From assembly GCF_000002425.4 (NCBI RefSeq), contig NC_037257.1, forward strand, positions 18,391,001 to 18,455,000: DNA of 64,000 nucleotides, in the 5' to 3' direction. This document shows positions 9,170 to 20,728 of the stretch, one piece after another (within the stretch, counting starts at the first letter, position 1; each line of letters opens with the position of its first letter). A program made the translations under genes and the position numbers. The notes below the pieces were generated by a model that saw only the letters and a program-made list of their open reading frames with translations, searched no databases and was not told the origin of the DNA. Origin of the DNA: Physcomitrium patens (Eukaryota; Streptophyta; Bryopsida; Funariales; Funariaceae).

Positions 9170-11146
9170 ACTACCCCAATTGCCAAAACTTGAGTTTTAA
9201 AATCACCCTCAAACACGCTATTGCACTGCTGGCAATGATAAAAAAATCAACACAATTTTGTAACGGAGAAAACCACCTAAACGAAAGGTCTGTAACGGAG
9301 AAAACATATTGCGACTTGTACAGAACGTTGTGTTTGACAAAAGTGAAACCCGTTCCAACAGACTTCTCACAAAGTGGTGATGGTGAACTGGAACATGGTT
9401 TTCTGCTTCCTCTCATTCCGGCCGACGACGCCATCCTCGTTTTCGGCGTCCAAGGCCACGATGGCCGCCATGTTCCGAGATGCAATGCCCATCACGCGTT
9501 GGTTTTGCGGTCCGTGGCTACTGCTCAGTGGTGGGAGGCGAAGACGTATCACTTGCCAGGAACAACACCTGCGGACGCGACGAGAGAGGATTGAGGGCAT
9601 GGCTTGGTGCATTTGTCGGTACGATGTGTGATGTGTGCATTTGACTGCTCCACATGTCAACGGCTGATAAGCACTGATAACTGGAGGCGGATTGTTGCGT
9701 GGCAATTCCCGAGTGTCGGCGCGGGTTCCGGGTCAGCGGGGGAAAAGTTAGTTGAAGTGTCCCGAGTCCCCTACATAGTTCTTGTCGTGTGAAATTGCAC
9801 GGAGGCAGCAGTTGGGCGTGGGTTTGCGAAGTGGGGCGGGGGCAGGATATGGAGGAGTTGACGGTTTCTCGCTCGTGTCTCCGCATCCAGTGCGCCTCTA
9901 GAGTTGTGCGTGGTGCCCGAAGCGTCCGTGTCAAAATCCATAAGACGGTGTTCTCGTGTAAAAACTTGTCGAGCAGTGGAATTGTCATCCAATCGTGTCG
10001 GACAAGGTAGAAACGCTCCGAGGATGTGAATCTGGTCCGTCCCAGTGACAGACAGTTGCCGACAATGCTGCAAGCAGCAGCAGCTACCCGTCGTGACAAA
10101 ACACAAACAAAAGTCTGAACCACACAGTTGTGACGAATGACCCAGCGACTCGCAAAGATACGTTCAAACGCACATGTAAAAAGGATTCGAAATGAGCGTG
10201 TGCGCTTGGGGGAGTCTGCAAGCTGAAGGCTACGCAAGCGCAAAGCTCGGCCTCGAGCGAGCCGCCAGTTTCGTGTGTGACTTGCAGACGAGAAGGAAAT
10301 CCAAGAAGAAGAAGAAGCTGGAGAACATGATTCACGGATTTTGAAATTGCCGCGATTGGACAACCGGGACCCCGGTTTGCAATTGAAAGTGGAGTACAAA
10401 GTGGGACAGCCCCAGATCGTTAGTTCACAACCAACACAACCAAGGCAGCGTGATTGCACGTTCAGCTCCTCTCAGGTTTCCGGTTCTACGTCTTGCATTC
10501 GGGAGATCGGACAGCTGAACCCCCGCACCATCTCCAATCTCATCGTCGCATTTCTGTGACTAGCGGTGTGATCTTCTCATGGACCACCACCTTCAGTACA
10601 CCATGCTGAACGCCAGGTGCAGGGCCCCGGCTACATCCTCCGCCACTACACCGATGAACAGCAGCTGCAGCATGGACACCCACATCCTCGATTGCCTCAC
10701 AACACATTCTGGAGCGACCAGGGGTCCGCCGAGGTTTCCACGAGGTTTCGATGCTCCGAACGTCACATGCAACTCGGATCGGGAGCCAAGGTGTGGGTGC
10801 AAGGAATGGGCCTGCCCCATCTGCAACCGTTAAACCTTTCCAGACCATCTCAGGCGTGATGCGGTTGATGAGGAAGTAGTGAGCCTGGTGGAGTCCATGG
10901 ACCAGCGAGTTTCGTTGTCGTCAAAGCCACGCGCACGCACCCAGCGGCCATAGAATTCGGTGCGTGAGAGCGTGTAGGTAGTGTACAGATATCGAGTGTA
11001 TATAGAATTCACGATTCGTTGATTGATTGATTGCTTGATTGACATCAGGGAGTGGTGCCTGTATCTCCGCACCTGACTGCCTTGATAATAACGACGCCAG
11101 TGCCTTGAGATGTTGTGCGAGGCCGAGATGAATACACTTCGCTTCT
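9170..11146. other. GC-rich core of left segment A, no gene assigned
   Basis: GC-richer DNA carries long open stretches on both strands, including 313 codons on the minus strand (10459-9518) and about 134 codons on the plus strand. Open frames in all directions are expected at this composition, and none shows a domain I recognise. It looks like the remains of a gene or its promoter and exons. Because both copies are practically identical, comparing them gives no information on selection. Confidence 0.5.
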
Positions 11147-11280
11147 TTCATGTGCTTTGAGTTTTGAAATGTTGCAAATTATCCATCTTTAAACAAATTG
11201 ATTAGTTTTCTAATAGTATTTTTTTTTCTTTAAAGAGGGCATATTATCCCTCTTTGTAGAAATTTTCATTTGATATTAGA
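11147..11280. other. Short unassigned spacer
   Basis: AT-rich sequence between the end of segment A and the first recognisable family A-like sequence. Nothing identified. Confidence 0.4.
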
Positions 11281-11559
11281 GGTTATAGATTACCTTCTTG
11301 TAATTTGACTTGTGGATTTATTAAGTTGTTTGAAATGGAAGGAGAAATCATGGATACTACAGTTGGAAAAAGTAAGCACACATTTGTAATTGTTGCAGAT
11401 ATTCACAAATTTGTTAACACTCTTAGAATAAAAATTTCATGCATGACCAACACCAATCATAGAAATACTAATCCTATGCCTATGAAAGATGTTCAAAATC
11501 TAAGGTGAGAAGTTGTGTAATTGAAGGAAGTATTTTTTTGACAAGTAAAAGAGAAACAT

Positions 11560-12360
11560 AGATTAGTATGCTCAATAAGTTTGATAGAATAAGATCAAAA
11601 TTTTGAGGATTTTTGGAACAAGTCAAAATTTTGAGGATTTTTGGAAGTCTATTTAAGGTTGCATTCTTTCTAATATCCTCATGGATTTATTGAAGTTGGG
11701 TTTATAGCCGCATTTCTATTTAAAAGTGCTTTCTTTTGGTTTGCACCATTAATGAAAAAATATTTACAACTCTTTTATGATTTAAATTTATTCTTAGAAG
11801 TATTTATAGCCACATTCAAAGAAAAAGATTGAAAAAAAGTAGTAGAGACCAAGTTCTTATCTTTATAACAAGGATCACAATTAGCCACTATATATGCTGC
11901 TAAATTCCAAAACCTTGCTTGTAACATGAATTAGAATGACCAAGCTCTCATCAATCAATTTTTATATGTATTGAAGGATAACGTTAAAGATTTGCTATTG
12001 ATAATACCAAAAATAGAATATTTAGAACAATTTATTCTTCAAGCTATTGCATGCATCAATTGATTATTTGAAAGGCATCAAAAACAAAGACTTAGCCGAA
12101 GTAGAATAAGTCAAGTAATAATGTCAATTCTTAAGTTTCCACAAACTTATTTATCAAAGACAAAACCAATGCAAATTGATATAGTACATTTTAAATTCCT
12201 TATTAAATAAGAAAAGACTTGATATCATAAAAAAAGATTTGTGCTTATATTATGGAGAATCTAAAGATACTACTGAAGATTGTTTAAAAAAGCAATGCAA
12301 TCACAAAATGAGGAACATAATTGCTAAAAAAGACAATGTGTCAAAAAATAAGTTTTTCTA
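11560..12360 (+). pseudogene. Gag remnant (relic D)
   Basis: Translated pieces match A3 gag: the NKFDRIRSKF-like start, the QFL(Y)VLK stretch and a zinc knuckle near 12240-12300 reading CLYYGESKDTTEDC. The knuckle keeps three metal ligands at most, since the second Cys is Tyr. Frameshifts and stops occur throughout. Confidence 0.75.
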
Positions 12361-12375
12361 CCTACAGTAAGAACG

Positions 12376-12738
12376 GTGTGGGTAGAATCATATGCAATAC
12401 CTAGTAAAGGTCATGTTCTCTCATTAGATCCCTCACCTTATTTTATAATAGATGTATATTTAGGACCTAAAAATCACAAAGCCTTTAAATTATTAGATTC
12501 AAGAGCCTCAGCTTCTTTCATGGACAACAACTTTGTCAAGAAGTTAGAAATATCTTTAGTCAAGAAAACTAAATGTATACATGTAGAAGTTATAGATGAT
12601 TGGTTGTTATTTCTTGGAGATGTTATTCATGAGATTATTCCTTTTGATGTAGCAATTAAATATCATAATAATGTAATGATATTTAATATAATAAGATATT
12701 CTTCTAATGAAGTTATTTTAAGATTATTATCATTATAA
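12376..12738 (+). pseudogene. Aspartic protease remnant (relic D)
   Basis: An open stretch of 120 codons aligns with the A3 protease. It keeps the SLDPSPYFII lead-in and the segment around the active site, but the D-S-G triad reads DSR (LLDSRASASF), so the catalytic Gly is lost. The start shown is just the first open codon, not a real initiation site. It ends early at a TAA where A3 continues with GLSWLEKYNPQ. Confidence 0.8.
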
Positions 12739-13039
12739 AAATATAATCTTTAGATAGATTGGATTTTTTTAACTTTAATTTTTTCTATAGTTTAATTTAA
12801 AATTTTGATAGTAAAATAGAAATAGATAAATCTAATACATCCAAACCCTTATCAATAGATGTAAGAGCTTTCATGCATGTGGCAAAAGAAGACTCATCTT
12901 TTGTTATATATGCCAACATCTATTTTTCATGGTAGAAAGACGTTAAGTGATATTTCTATCTAATATCTAGATTTTGAGGATATTTTTGAAAAAAAAATGT
13001 AGATATTTTTCTAAAATATTAATTTTATGATTTTTCAAT

Positions 13040-14300
13040 TGATATACAAGAAAGAGCTCAACTAACATTTAAACCAATCTATAACTTATTGCAAAATGAA
13101 TCAGCTACACTAAAGAAATACATTGACAAGAACTTAGCTAAGAAACTTCATACACCATTTGAAATTCCTAGCATAAGCTTCTATCTTATTTGTGAAAAAA
13201 AAAGATGGATCTCTATAGATGTATATAGATTATTGAAGATTTAACAAGATTACCATGAAGAATAGATATTTCCTACCTTTGATTTTAAAACTTCTTGACC
13301 AACTCAATCAAACAAAGATCTATACAAAAATAGATCTACAAGGACCATATAACTTGATCCATATTAAAGGAGGATATGAGTGGAAGATTGCTTTCTAAAT
13401 TAGATATAGATATTTTGAATATAATGTCATACCTTTTGCACTCATGAATGTACCAATTGTATTTCAACATCTTAGGAATGATGTCTTTTGTGAATTTCTT
13501 GATAGTTTTGTCATTTATTATTTAGACAACATTCTAATCTATTCTAAGAATATAGAAGAATATAATCTTCATGTTAGTCATATGTTACAAAAACTTAGAG
13601 ATAGAGGATTATATGCAAAGATAGAAAAGTTTATATTCCACACTAGTCAAGTTGAGTTCTTAGAATATATCATTTTCAACAAAAGATTATTAATAGATCC
13701 TAAAAAGGTCCAAAATATCATAAATTGGAAGGTCTCAAAAATAGTAAAAAATGTACAATGTTTTTTGAGATTTGCCAATTATTATCAAATCTTCATTAAG
13801 ATTTTTTTTCAAATTGTAACTCTTCTTAAATATCTGACATGTAAAGAAAAATTTAAGTGGAGTAAAGAAGTTGAAATATCTTTTGAAGCCTTAAAAACAC
13901 CATTTATTTTTGTACCAATTTTGTATTATATCAATTTTTTTAAGGTGTTCTTCATAGAAATAAATGCATTAGACTTTGCGATAGGTATTGTTTTATCACA
14001 AATAGAAGTTGATGATAAGTTCTATTTGATAGCTTTTTATTCTAAGAAATTTTCAACATCCAAGATTAATTACGAGATTCATAACAAAGAACTTCTTACA
14101 ATTGTGGATTAATTTAAGAAATATCATCATTATCTAGAAGATGCTTCCTATCTAATTATTATATATATGGATTACAAGAACTTCAAGTACTTCATATTGA
14201 CATGTATTTTGAATTATTGCCAAGCTTGTTGAAGTATGTTCTTATCAAGATTTGATTTCAAGATCACTTATAGACCTAAAAAATAACAAGGTTTATCAGA
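13040..14300 (+). pseudogene. Reverse transcriptase and RNase H remnant (relic D)
   Basis: The longest open part (13444-14112) encodes the second half of reverse transcriptase and the first part of RNase H. The catalytic box reads YLDN instead of YLDD, so a catalytic Asp has changed to Asn. RNase H begins at FFIEINALDFAIG, where A3 has the D of TDA, and continues to NYEIHNKELL. Upstream, the fingers (VKKKDGSL-like) and palm are recognisable with frameshifts. Confidence 0.83.
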
Positions 14301-14339
14301 TGTTTTTTTTAGACATTCTTAATTTTCACTAAAAGAAGG

Positions 14340-14795
14340 AAATACAACTCTTGGTCAACAATGAATGATCCTCTTAAAGCCAAAGTATTTATATTTTTGA
14401 GCAATAAAATCAACATTGATTGTTGATTCAATCTTTATAAAGTAAATTCAATTAAGTATGTCTTTTGATCTTTTTGTTTATGATATCAAAAATAATTCTT
14501 TTAAGTCTCATGATATTTCAAAATTTGAGTTCAAAAATAATCTATTCTACTTTAAGAAACAATCATACATTTCAAAATGCAACGTATGATTATGTGTTCT
14601 TTAAGCTTGTCATAACTTTTCAACACCCGAATATTTTAGATACAATAAGATTTTGAAGCTAATATCAAGAAATTTTTGGTGGCCTCAAATAATGAAGGCA
14701 CTCAAAGACTTTGTACAATCATGTAATATTTATTCAAGATCAAAAACTCTTTGTCATCAACTTTATGAACTTCTTCCAACAAGTAATAATTTTGA
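14340..14795 (+). pseudogene. Integrase N-terminal remnant (relic D)
   Basis: Pieces in several frames match the A3 region from KSTLTVDS to CSRSKIPRH, including the SHDISKFEFKNN-like stretch. Sequence similarity ends just after the zinc-binding part of integrase. The catalytic core is missing. Confidence 0.75.
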
Positions 14796-14799
14796 TCTA

Positions 14800-16110
14800 T
14801 CTTGTTGAGATACTTATCTCATTGGAAAGGCAGCACAAGTCAATAGAAGACATATTACACAAGAACATAGTGGTGATGGTTGAGTTGGACCAATTCATCA
14901 CTAAGAATGCAACCTTGATAGGCAAGGAAGAAATGGATGTGCACTCAATCTAGATGAAGAAGGTTTTAATGCTACCCATGTTGCATATGCCAGTGCAATA
15001 CAAAACTGCACTAAACCTCCCAAAGGTGGTCGAGGGGTTGAAGCAATTGTCCAATTTAGATCCCATAGTATTGTCTATGATTGAGGAAAGTCCGGAGTAC
15101 AAAAGAGTTAAATATAATATGGATGTGCATGAAGACTTCATGGTAGGCTGGGAAATTTTGGGGTCCGACCCGATAGTGTGAGTGCACACATGGACTCTGC
15201 TGTCACTAGCTCTAGCAGAGAGAATCAAGCCGGTGTTGACGATTAACAAAATAAATTGATGCTTCTTGAAGTTGCAAGAGAGCGGCGAGATTTAGTACCA
15301 AACATTCCAGCAAGTGATTGTGAACAAGCTGGGATTATCTCATGAACGTGGGGTGGTAAATTCTAATAGGTTTTTCACGACAAGAGCGAGTAGGCTAAGC
15401 TTTGATATCATGAAGAAATATATGAGGCTACGGCAGGATTGCTCGGAGTGTAACAAGGTTTTGTACAATGCGAGTCCTGAGAAATAGTGTTTCAACGATG
15501 GTGTTGCGCATTCTCAATTGACCTTATCACAAGGATCCGCTACGCTTGTGCGAGACTCCCCATCGGAAGGACTTGCGGTGCGGCCCGCACAGTCTGCAAG
15601 ATTAACCATCCTTGACCAACTGTTCCACAAGGACTTCAACAAAATATTAAAGAAACTTGCCTCGTCTCGAGAAAACGGGTCGCAGAGACTCAGTGAGCGC
15701 AGACGTGATCATTGTAATGTCCGAAGACGCGCTGATGGGGGACGTGCAGGTGTATCCGGAGAAGGGGACAGAGTCGTTTTCAGCGGGTCTGCAGGGGTGG
15801 GCTTTCTCGTTGACAAACTTCGCAAAGATACTTGCGGGAGGTTCAGAGTGCACAGGAAGAAGATAATGGAAAGGCTGTGGGGCGAGCATTTTTTTGATCC
15901 GGCTAAGAAGAGGTGGACGTCAATAAACAGGGGGTCTGCAAAGTGCCAGCGCGGGTTTGTGCGGGTTTGTGCAGATCATGAGCAACGTTTACATGGATGA
16001 CCAGAAGAACAAGCTGTGGCCGATGTCAGCGAAGCTGAACTACGAGCTAAGGTATGAAGAGAAGGAGCTGGTGGAGAAGGCGCTTATAAAGAGGGCAAAC
16101 ATATTGAGCA
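14800..16110 (+). pseudogene. Translation elongation factor 2 pseudogene, pieces out of order
   Basis: Eukaryotic EF-2 is the GTPase that moves the ribosome along mRNA. Three EF-2-like pieces are visible on the plus strand. Piece I (about 14805-15180) matches the middle of the protein: ELDQFITKNATL, then NLPKVVEGLKQLSNLDPIVL and HEDFMVGWEI. Piece II (about 15185-15325) matches the earlier GTPase region: LAERIKPVLTINKI and YQTFQQVI. Piece III (about 15706-16110) continues with ALMGDVQVYPEKGT, GLQGWAFSLTNFAKI, MERLWGEHFFDP and DQKNKLWPMSAKL. So the middle piece precedes the earlier ones. Stops, a 9-bp tandem duplication near 15950 and frameshifts make it non-functional. No introns are needed for the reading, but I cannot prove retroposition. 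Confidence 0.85.
15330..15705. other. Unidentified insert inside the EF-2 pseudogene
   Basis: About 375 bp separates EF-2 pieces II and III and does not match EF-2 by eye. Reading frames are short. It could be another captured fragment or an intron-like or filler sequence. Confidence 0.4.
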
Positions 16111-16149
16111 AGTTGCAACTGCTACTAACAATTACTACCAACAACTGAA

Positions 16150-16640
16150 GGTCGACATCTTGTGAGGAACCAGCTCACATGAGGGAGGCGTTATCGCTCA
16201 AGCAATTATCGAGTATTTGTCACAAATTGTTATGCTATAAGGTCTCATGCTTTTGCAATTGGTAGAGGTGCTGGATTACCGGATTGGGTATGTAGTAGAG
16301 CTACTGAACTTCTTGCCTTGAAGATTATGTGCGAGTTTAGAATTCATGTCAAGAAGAATCTGATTTAGATGTCTCACAAACCTATGAAAATAAAGTGGAT
16401 GAGGTTCATGGAAATAACAATTCCTACGACAAGAAACTTGCAATTGGGCTTGATGAAGTAATTGAGGATGCAAATTGCAGTGCTGAGGCACTGACCTCAC
16501 ATAAAAGACACTACATGCAAGTTGATCGATCGATGCATCTTCAATGGCATGCAACAATCAACTCTTTAAAAGGTTCCAAGAACAAAATCTTTGTTAGAAA
16601 AGAACAAATTGAGTAATAACAACTTCTAAGTCCTCAAAAG
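16150..16640 (+). pseudogene. Fragment of unknown origin, possibly MutS-like
   Basis: A stretch near 16190-16320 reads AIGRGAGLPDWVCSRATELL, reminiscent of the C-terminal GLP-x-x-V-x-x-RA helix of MutS homologues. The match is short and the frame is broken soon after. The following 300 bp show no clear homology. Treat the MutS link as a guess. Confidence 0.25.
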
Positions 16641-18960
16641 TTTATTTGTCAAAGCAAGAACCTAAAAAAATTAATACGATTTGATTTAAGTGATTAAAAA
16701 ATAAAAAAATAAATAAAAATAAAACTATTAAAAATTTCTGTATTTATATTATGAAAAAGCAATTCATAAGATACAAGATCATGATATCAAATCAACTAAA
16801 TTTAAGATAAAGGATACAAATTAAATATAATAAAGTAAAAACATAAAGATATCTAATTATAATAAGAATATTGCAATTAAAAAATTTTAGACTACAACTA
16901 TGAAATACAAGTTTATGCTACTACAAATTCTTATAACTTCTTTTAAATCTCTTATATTTATTAAAACCTAAGGTTGTGAATTTTTAATTAAAGTGCTTTT
17001 AGATGCTAGAGCCTCTATACATTTTAAAGATACAAACTTTGAACAACAACAAAAATTAATACTTTTAAAGTAGATTTGACTTACTCCAATAGAGATATTA
17101 ATATTCAACTACACACATTTGGAAATAATATAGCATAAACCAAGAAATTGAAAGTAATATTATAAAAAAAAAATTAGACATATTCTTTAATATCATTCAA
17201 TATCCTCCTAATTTACTTGTAATTGGTCTTATGTGATTTATATTATAGAATTTTGATATTGATTAAAAATTATAAAATATTGCTTTATAATTTAGTCCAA
17301 ATGTCAACAAATTATCTCAATTTTATTTGTTGGAGCTAAAGAGTTTATGTAAGCTACAAAAAAAAAATGATTTGTTTCTTATTTATAAAATATAAAATCT
17401 TTATTTAAATAAAAATTACAATATTATCTTAGAAGAATATCAAAAATATCAAGATTTTTTTTTAAATATTTATATATTAAATAATTGTGTAATTAATCTT
17501 CAAGAAAGAGCTTAACCACTATTTGGACTAATTCACAATTTGTTGCAAAATAATCTTACTACTTTGAAAGAAAATATTAATAAAAATCTTACAAAGAACT
17601 TCATTCAACATTCAAAATCTCTTATAAGAACACTATTCTTTTTTATAAAGAAAAAAGATTGATCCTTGCAAATAAATGTACATTATTATAGACTTAACAA
17701 AATGACTATAAAAAATATATGACTTTTAATTTTGATATCAAGGTTCTTTAATCAATTGAGTGAAGCTAAAATCTATATTAAGTTAGATTTATAAAGAGCC
17801 TAAAATTTAATATATATTAAAAAATAAAATAAATAGAAGAAAACATTTTAAAATAATTGTGGTTATTTTAAATATAATGTCATATCTTTTGGACTTATAA
17901 ATATTTCAAATACTTTTTAAATTTTGATAAATGATGAATCTTTAAATTTGTAGATTATTTTATTATATATTATTTAGATAATATACTTATATATTATTAT
18001 GATATAAAATAATATAAAATATATATTTAATTTTGTACTACAAAAAATAAAAGATGCAAGTTTTTAAGCCAAGATAGAATAATGTATATTTTATTCAACT
18101 TAAGTAGAATTTTTGAAATACATCGTATTGAATTATTATTAAATATTTACTAAGAATTTTTCTTAAATTATTATTTTTTTGTAAAATTAACTTTCAAAAG
18201 AGAATTTAAATAGAGTAAAGCTACAAAATTAACAATTAAAGTTTTAAATATAATATTTACATCACCTTTTACATTATGGTATTCAAAATGTTTAAAGCTA
18301 TTTTTAAAGAAAAAAATTCATTATACTTTGCTTTAAATGCAAATTTATCACAAATGAATATTGATAGTAAACTAAACCTTTTTTTTTATAATATCTATGA
18401 ATAATATGGACTGTTTGTGATATTATATCTAATTCAAGTCCTCACTTTATATCAAGATTTTAGAAGATACTCTTTAATATAATAAAATTTGATTTTAAGA
18501 TATCTTCAACTTTTCATTTTCAAACTAATAGACAAATAAAACTTGTGAATCAAGTATTAAAATAATATTCATAGAGTACCATCAACTATCACCAAGATAG
18601 TTAGATAACTCTTTTGCAATTAACAAAAAATTCATATAATAATATAATATATTTTTTTTATTTAAAAAATTATATTTTTTACTAATTTTGATTATCATCC
18701 ATAATTTTTTAATTTTGAATTTTTAAATTTATAATTAAAAGAGGATTAAAAAATAAATAATAAAAAATAGTATTTTTAAGAAAAAAACAACTTTTATTCA
18801 AGGTTGATGACAAAATGTGGAGACTATGTTGTAATATCAAGACCAAACAATCTTATGAGAAGTGAGGTTATTAAAGATTAACTTGTTTATTATTTGAAAA
18901 TAAATTAATCAAGTTGCATAATCAAAATGTCTTGCTATTGAAAATTTATCTATGCATGTA
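16640..18960 (+). mobile_element. Relic of a family A-like chromovirus (E), very AT-rich
   Basis: Only scattered protein pieces survive. These are a protease piece (LLDARASIHF, about 17000), reverse transcriptase (SKSLIRTLFFFIKKKD and FKYNVISFGL, about 17600-17900), an integrase end (SSTFHFQTNRQIKLVNQVLK, about 18490-18560) and the linker before the chromodomain (about 18790-18960). Order and strand match family A. GC content is far lower than in A1-A3, in line with long-term C-to-T decay. No LTRs were found. Confidence 0.8.
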
Positions 18961-20048
18961 AAATAATTAGATACTTAAGTTTCTACAATATTTTTACCTT
19001 CAATAAATATGCTCTAAAAATTATTCTTCATCTGCTTCCTATCTCCTAACAAATTATATTCTCTAATGATCTCTACAATGACACTCTCTTATTGGCTCCT
19101 CAATTCTTAGTCAAACTTTTATTTGTCCATTCTCCTTCTAGTGCCCCTTAATGTGTTGTTCACACTTGTCACCTATCATTTCAAAAGAAAAAGATTTTGC
19201 AGATTTTGTTGAAAAAATCAACTCTTCTTCTTGGAACAAGATACATTCTTCGGCAAACGTCCACTTGGGGAGATCTTCATTATAAAATTCTTCGAAATCT
19301 GCTCCTGAACCATCGTTCTCCAGTAACACCCCGTCTTGGATATGGAGCCTCAAACGAGAGGGAAGGTATTGATACCACTGGATTTCATTAAGCTACCAGT
19401 GCAGGGCCATCAGCTGATTCGGTGCGAAGTTGACTGTCCCTGAAGCACAAATGGTGCACAATTGCTAATCCGTTGTGGAACTTTAACACTGTCGCCGTTT
19501 GATGTGCACAGCTGTTGCGATATCAGAATTCACAATGCCAAGAGCTATGATCTCAGCATTGGAGTGACCCACGTCGTGAGTCCAGAGCTTGCTCCAGATT
19601 AGCTTTGTGATCTCTGGATGCTTATTGCTGAGACAGCAACGATTCAAATGCTTTTTGATGATAAGATTCACGGAATTGTTGTATCTGGAGATGAGGAATA
19701 AGTCAACAGTGGTTTGGACACTCAGGATTTTGTATGCTCGGGTAGAACTGGGAAGTGGAGCGCAGGATTTCATCAGGGTCGCGTGGAACATCTTCGACTC
19801 GATTACGAAAAGCTAATGCATTACAGAATGCTGTTTTCAAAAGTATAGAACAGAATGCTGTTTGTTTGCAATAAAGTTTGGATACTCGGACCCCCTGCAG
19901 CTCATAGATCAGAGAGATTAAAAGCATGAGAAGATCAGCACGGAGGATTTCTCACATTCCTATACTCCACTGAACATTTCACAGTAATTGGTGTAGAAAG
20001 TCTGGGCCACGAGTTAGACTTCATTCGGCGAGTTTTACAGACGAACTT
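18961..20048. other. Island with gene-like composition, no gene assigned
   Basis: AT-rich flank up to about 19130, then GC-richer DNA. Minus-strand open stretches of 102 codons (19791-19483) and 71 codons (19353-19138), both preceded by possible ATGs, may be exon remnants. I recognise no domain. Confidence 0.4.
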
Positions 20049-20303
20049 CTATAACCCGAAACGATTCCCACGATGCCCGATGACACAGGTTGGAAGCGCG
20101 TCCGAGACAACAGTAGCGGCAGACACAAGTGACAGAGATCCATACTCGTAGGTGGAATTTTTTTTTCTTATATAGAGTTCCTTTCCATGGTACGTATATC
20201 CACCCTTAATGCGGGCGCAGCATGTTCCAGTTGAAACCCCCTTGTGGGCTCCAAGCATGATCACCATTGTCAATAAAATGTCGAAAGCTGTCTTCACTGC
20301 CAT
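20049..20303 (-). CDS. Small putative secreted protein (84 aa)
   Basis: An ATG at 20303 opens an 84-residue frame. The N-terminus (MAVKTAFDILLTMVIMLGAH) has the basic start and hydrophobic core of a signal peptide, and the rest contains three Cys (a CC pair and a CVIG). No family is recognised. It sits about 320 bp downstream of the GH63 gene on the same strand. It could be a real small gene, a first exon, or chance. There is no second copy to compare. Confidence 0.3.
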   Translation of the reverse strand: MAVKTAFDILLTMVIMLGAHKGVSTGTCCARIKGGYTYHGKELYIRKKNSTYEYGSLSLVSAATVVSDALPTCVIGHRGNRFGL

Positions 20304-20728
20304 TATTCTAATTCAAATCTCGAATTGCTTGGGGTTGCTTCTTCATGTTACTAACTTCTATACTAATCACTTATTCTTTAACCAGTTATAACTTACGACA
20401 TTCCTCATTAATACTTCCTCACCCACAAGATCCTGCCCACAGGTTCGCCGTTGCCGTAGCCAAAATGTTGTTCCGAGAAACTCTGTCAATCATAAGTTAG
20501 GTCTGTCTGTTGTTGGTGTCTGTATGTTAAGCTACTTGTCGGTTCTGTCAAAGAGAGTATCAAGCAGTTGTTATTACCAATTACTTCTTCAGTCAAGCGA
20601 TCTTCAGGCATGTCAATATACAAAAGCCTGAGACCGGACTTCTCGCATGGCAGGATGGTGTTCGTGTGGGATCGCATTTGTTTATATGAGTGAGCGGTTT
20701 CTACGGTATTTGTATAGTTGGTCGTCAT
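20304..20728. other. Intergenic stretch 3' of the GH63 gene
   Basis: About 425 bp between the stop codon of the GH63 gene and the small frame at 20303. It presumably holds the 3' UTR and terminator of the GH63 gene. No clear poly(A) signal was singled out. Confidence 0.4.

Larger units (their letters stand above)
8409..11146. repeat. Duplicated segment A, left copy (inverted to 51367-54101)
   Basis: This 2.7-kb segment is the reverse complement of 51367-54101. The GC-rich core (about 9170-11146) appears almost identical, with one difference noticed (9957), while the AT-rich part (8410-8700) shows about nine differences in 265 bp. At 11146 homology stops abruptly: the left copy continues with retrotransposon-relic sequence and the right copy with unrelated sequence. 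Confidence 0.93.
11280..14795 (+). mobile_element. Relic of a family A-like chromovirus (D)
   Basis: This is a strongly decayed plus-strand copy of a family A relative without LTRs. It starts with a degraded leader (TTGATATTAGAGG near 11271, comparable with TATCAGAGC in A3) and runs through gag, zinc knuckle, protease, reverse transcriptase, RNase H and part of integrase. It breaks off at about 14795, where EF-2-like sequence begins. A 28-bp tandem duplication disrupts gag at about 11596-11650. Many C-to-T-type changes and stops are present, so it is much older than A1-A3. Confidence 0.85.

Noticed and set aside
9518-10459. 313-codon open frame on the minus strand in segment A (also 52054-52995 plus)
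   Set aside because: The surrounding GC-rich DNA is open in several frames on both strands, and the protein has no recognisable domain. Identity of the two copies reflects recent duplication, not selection.
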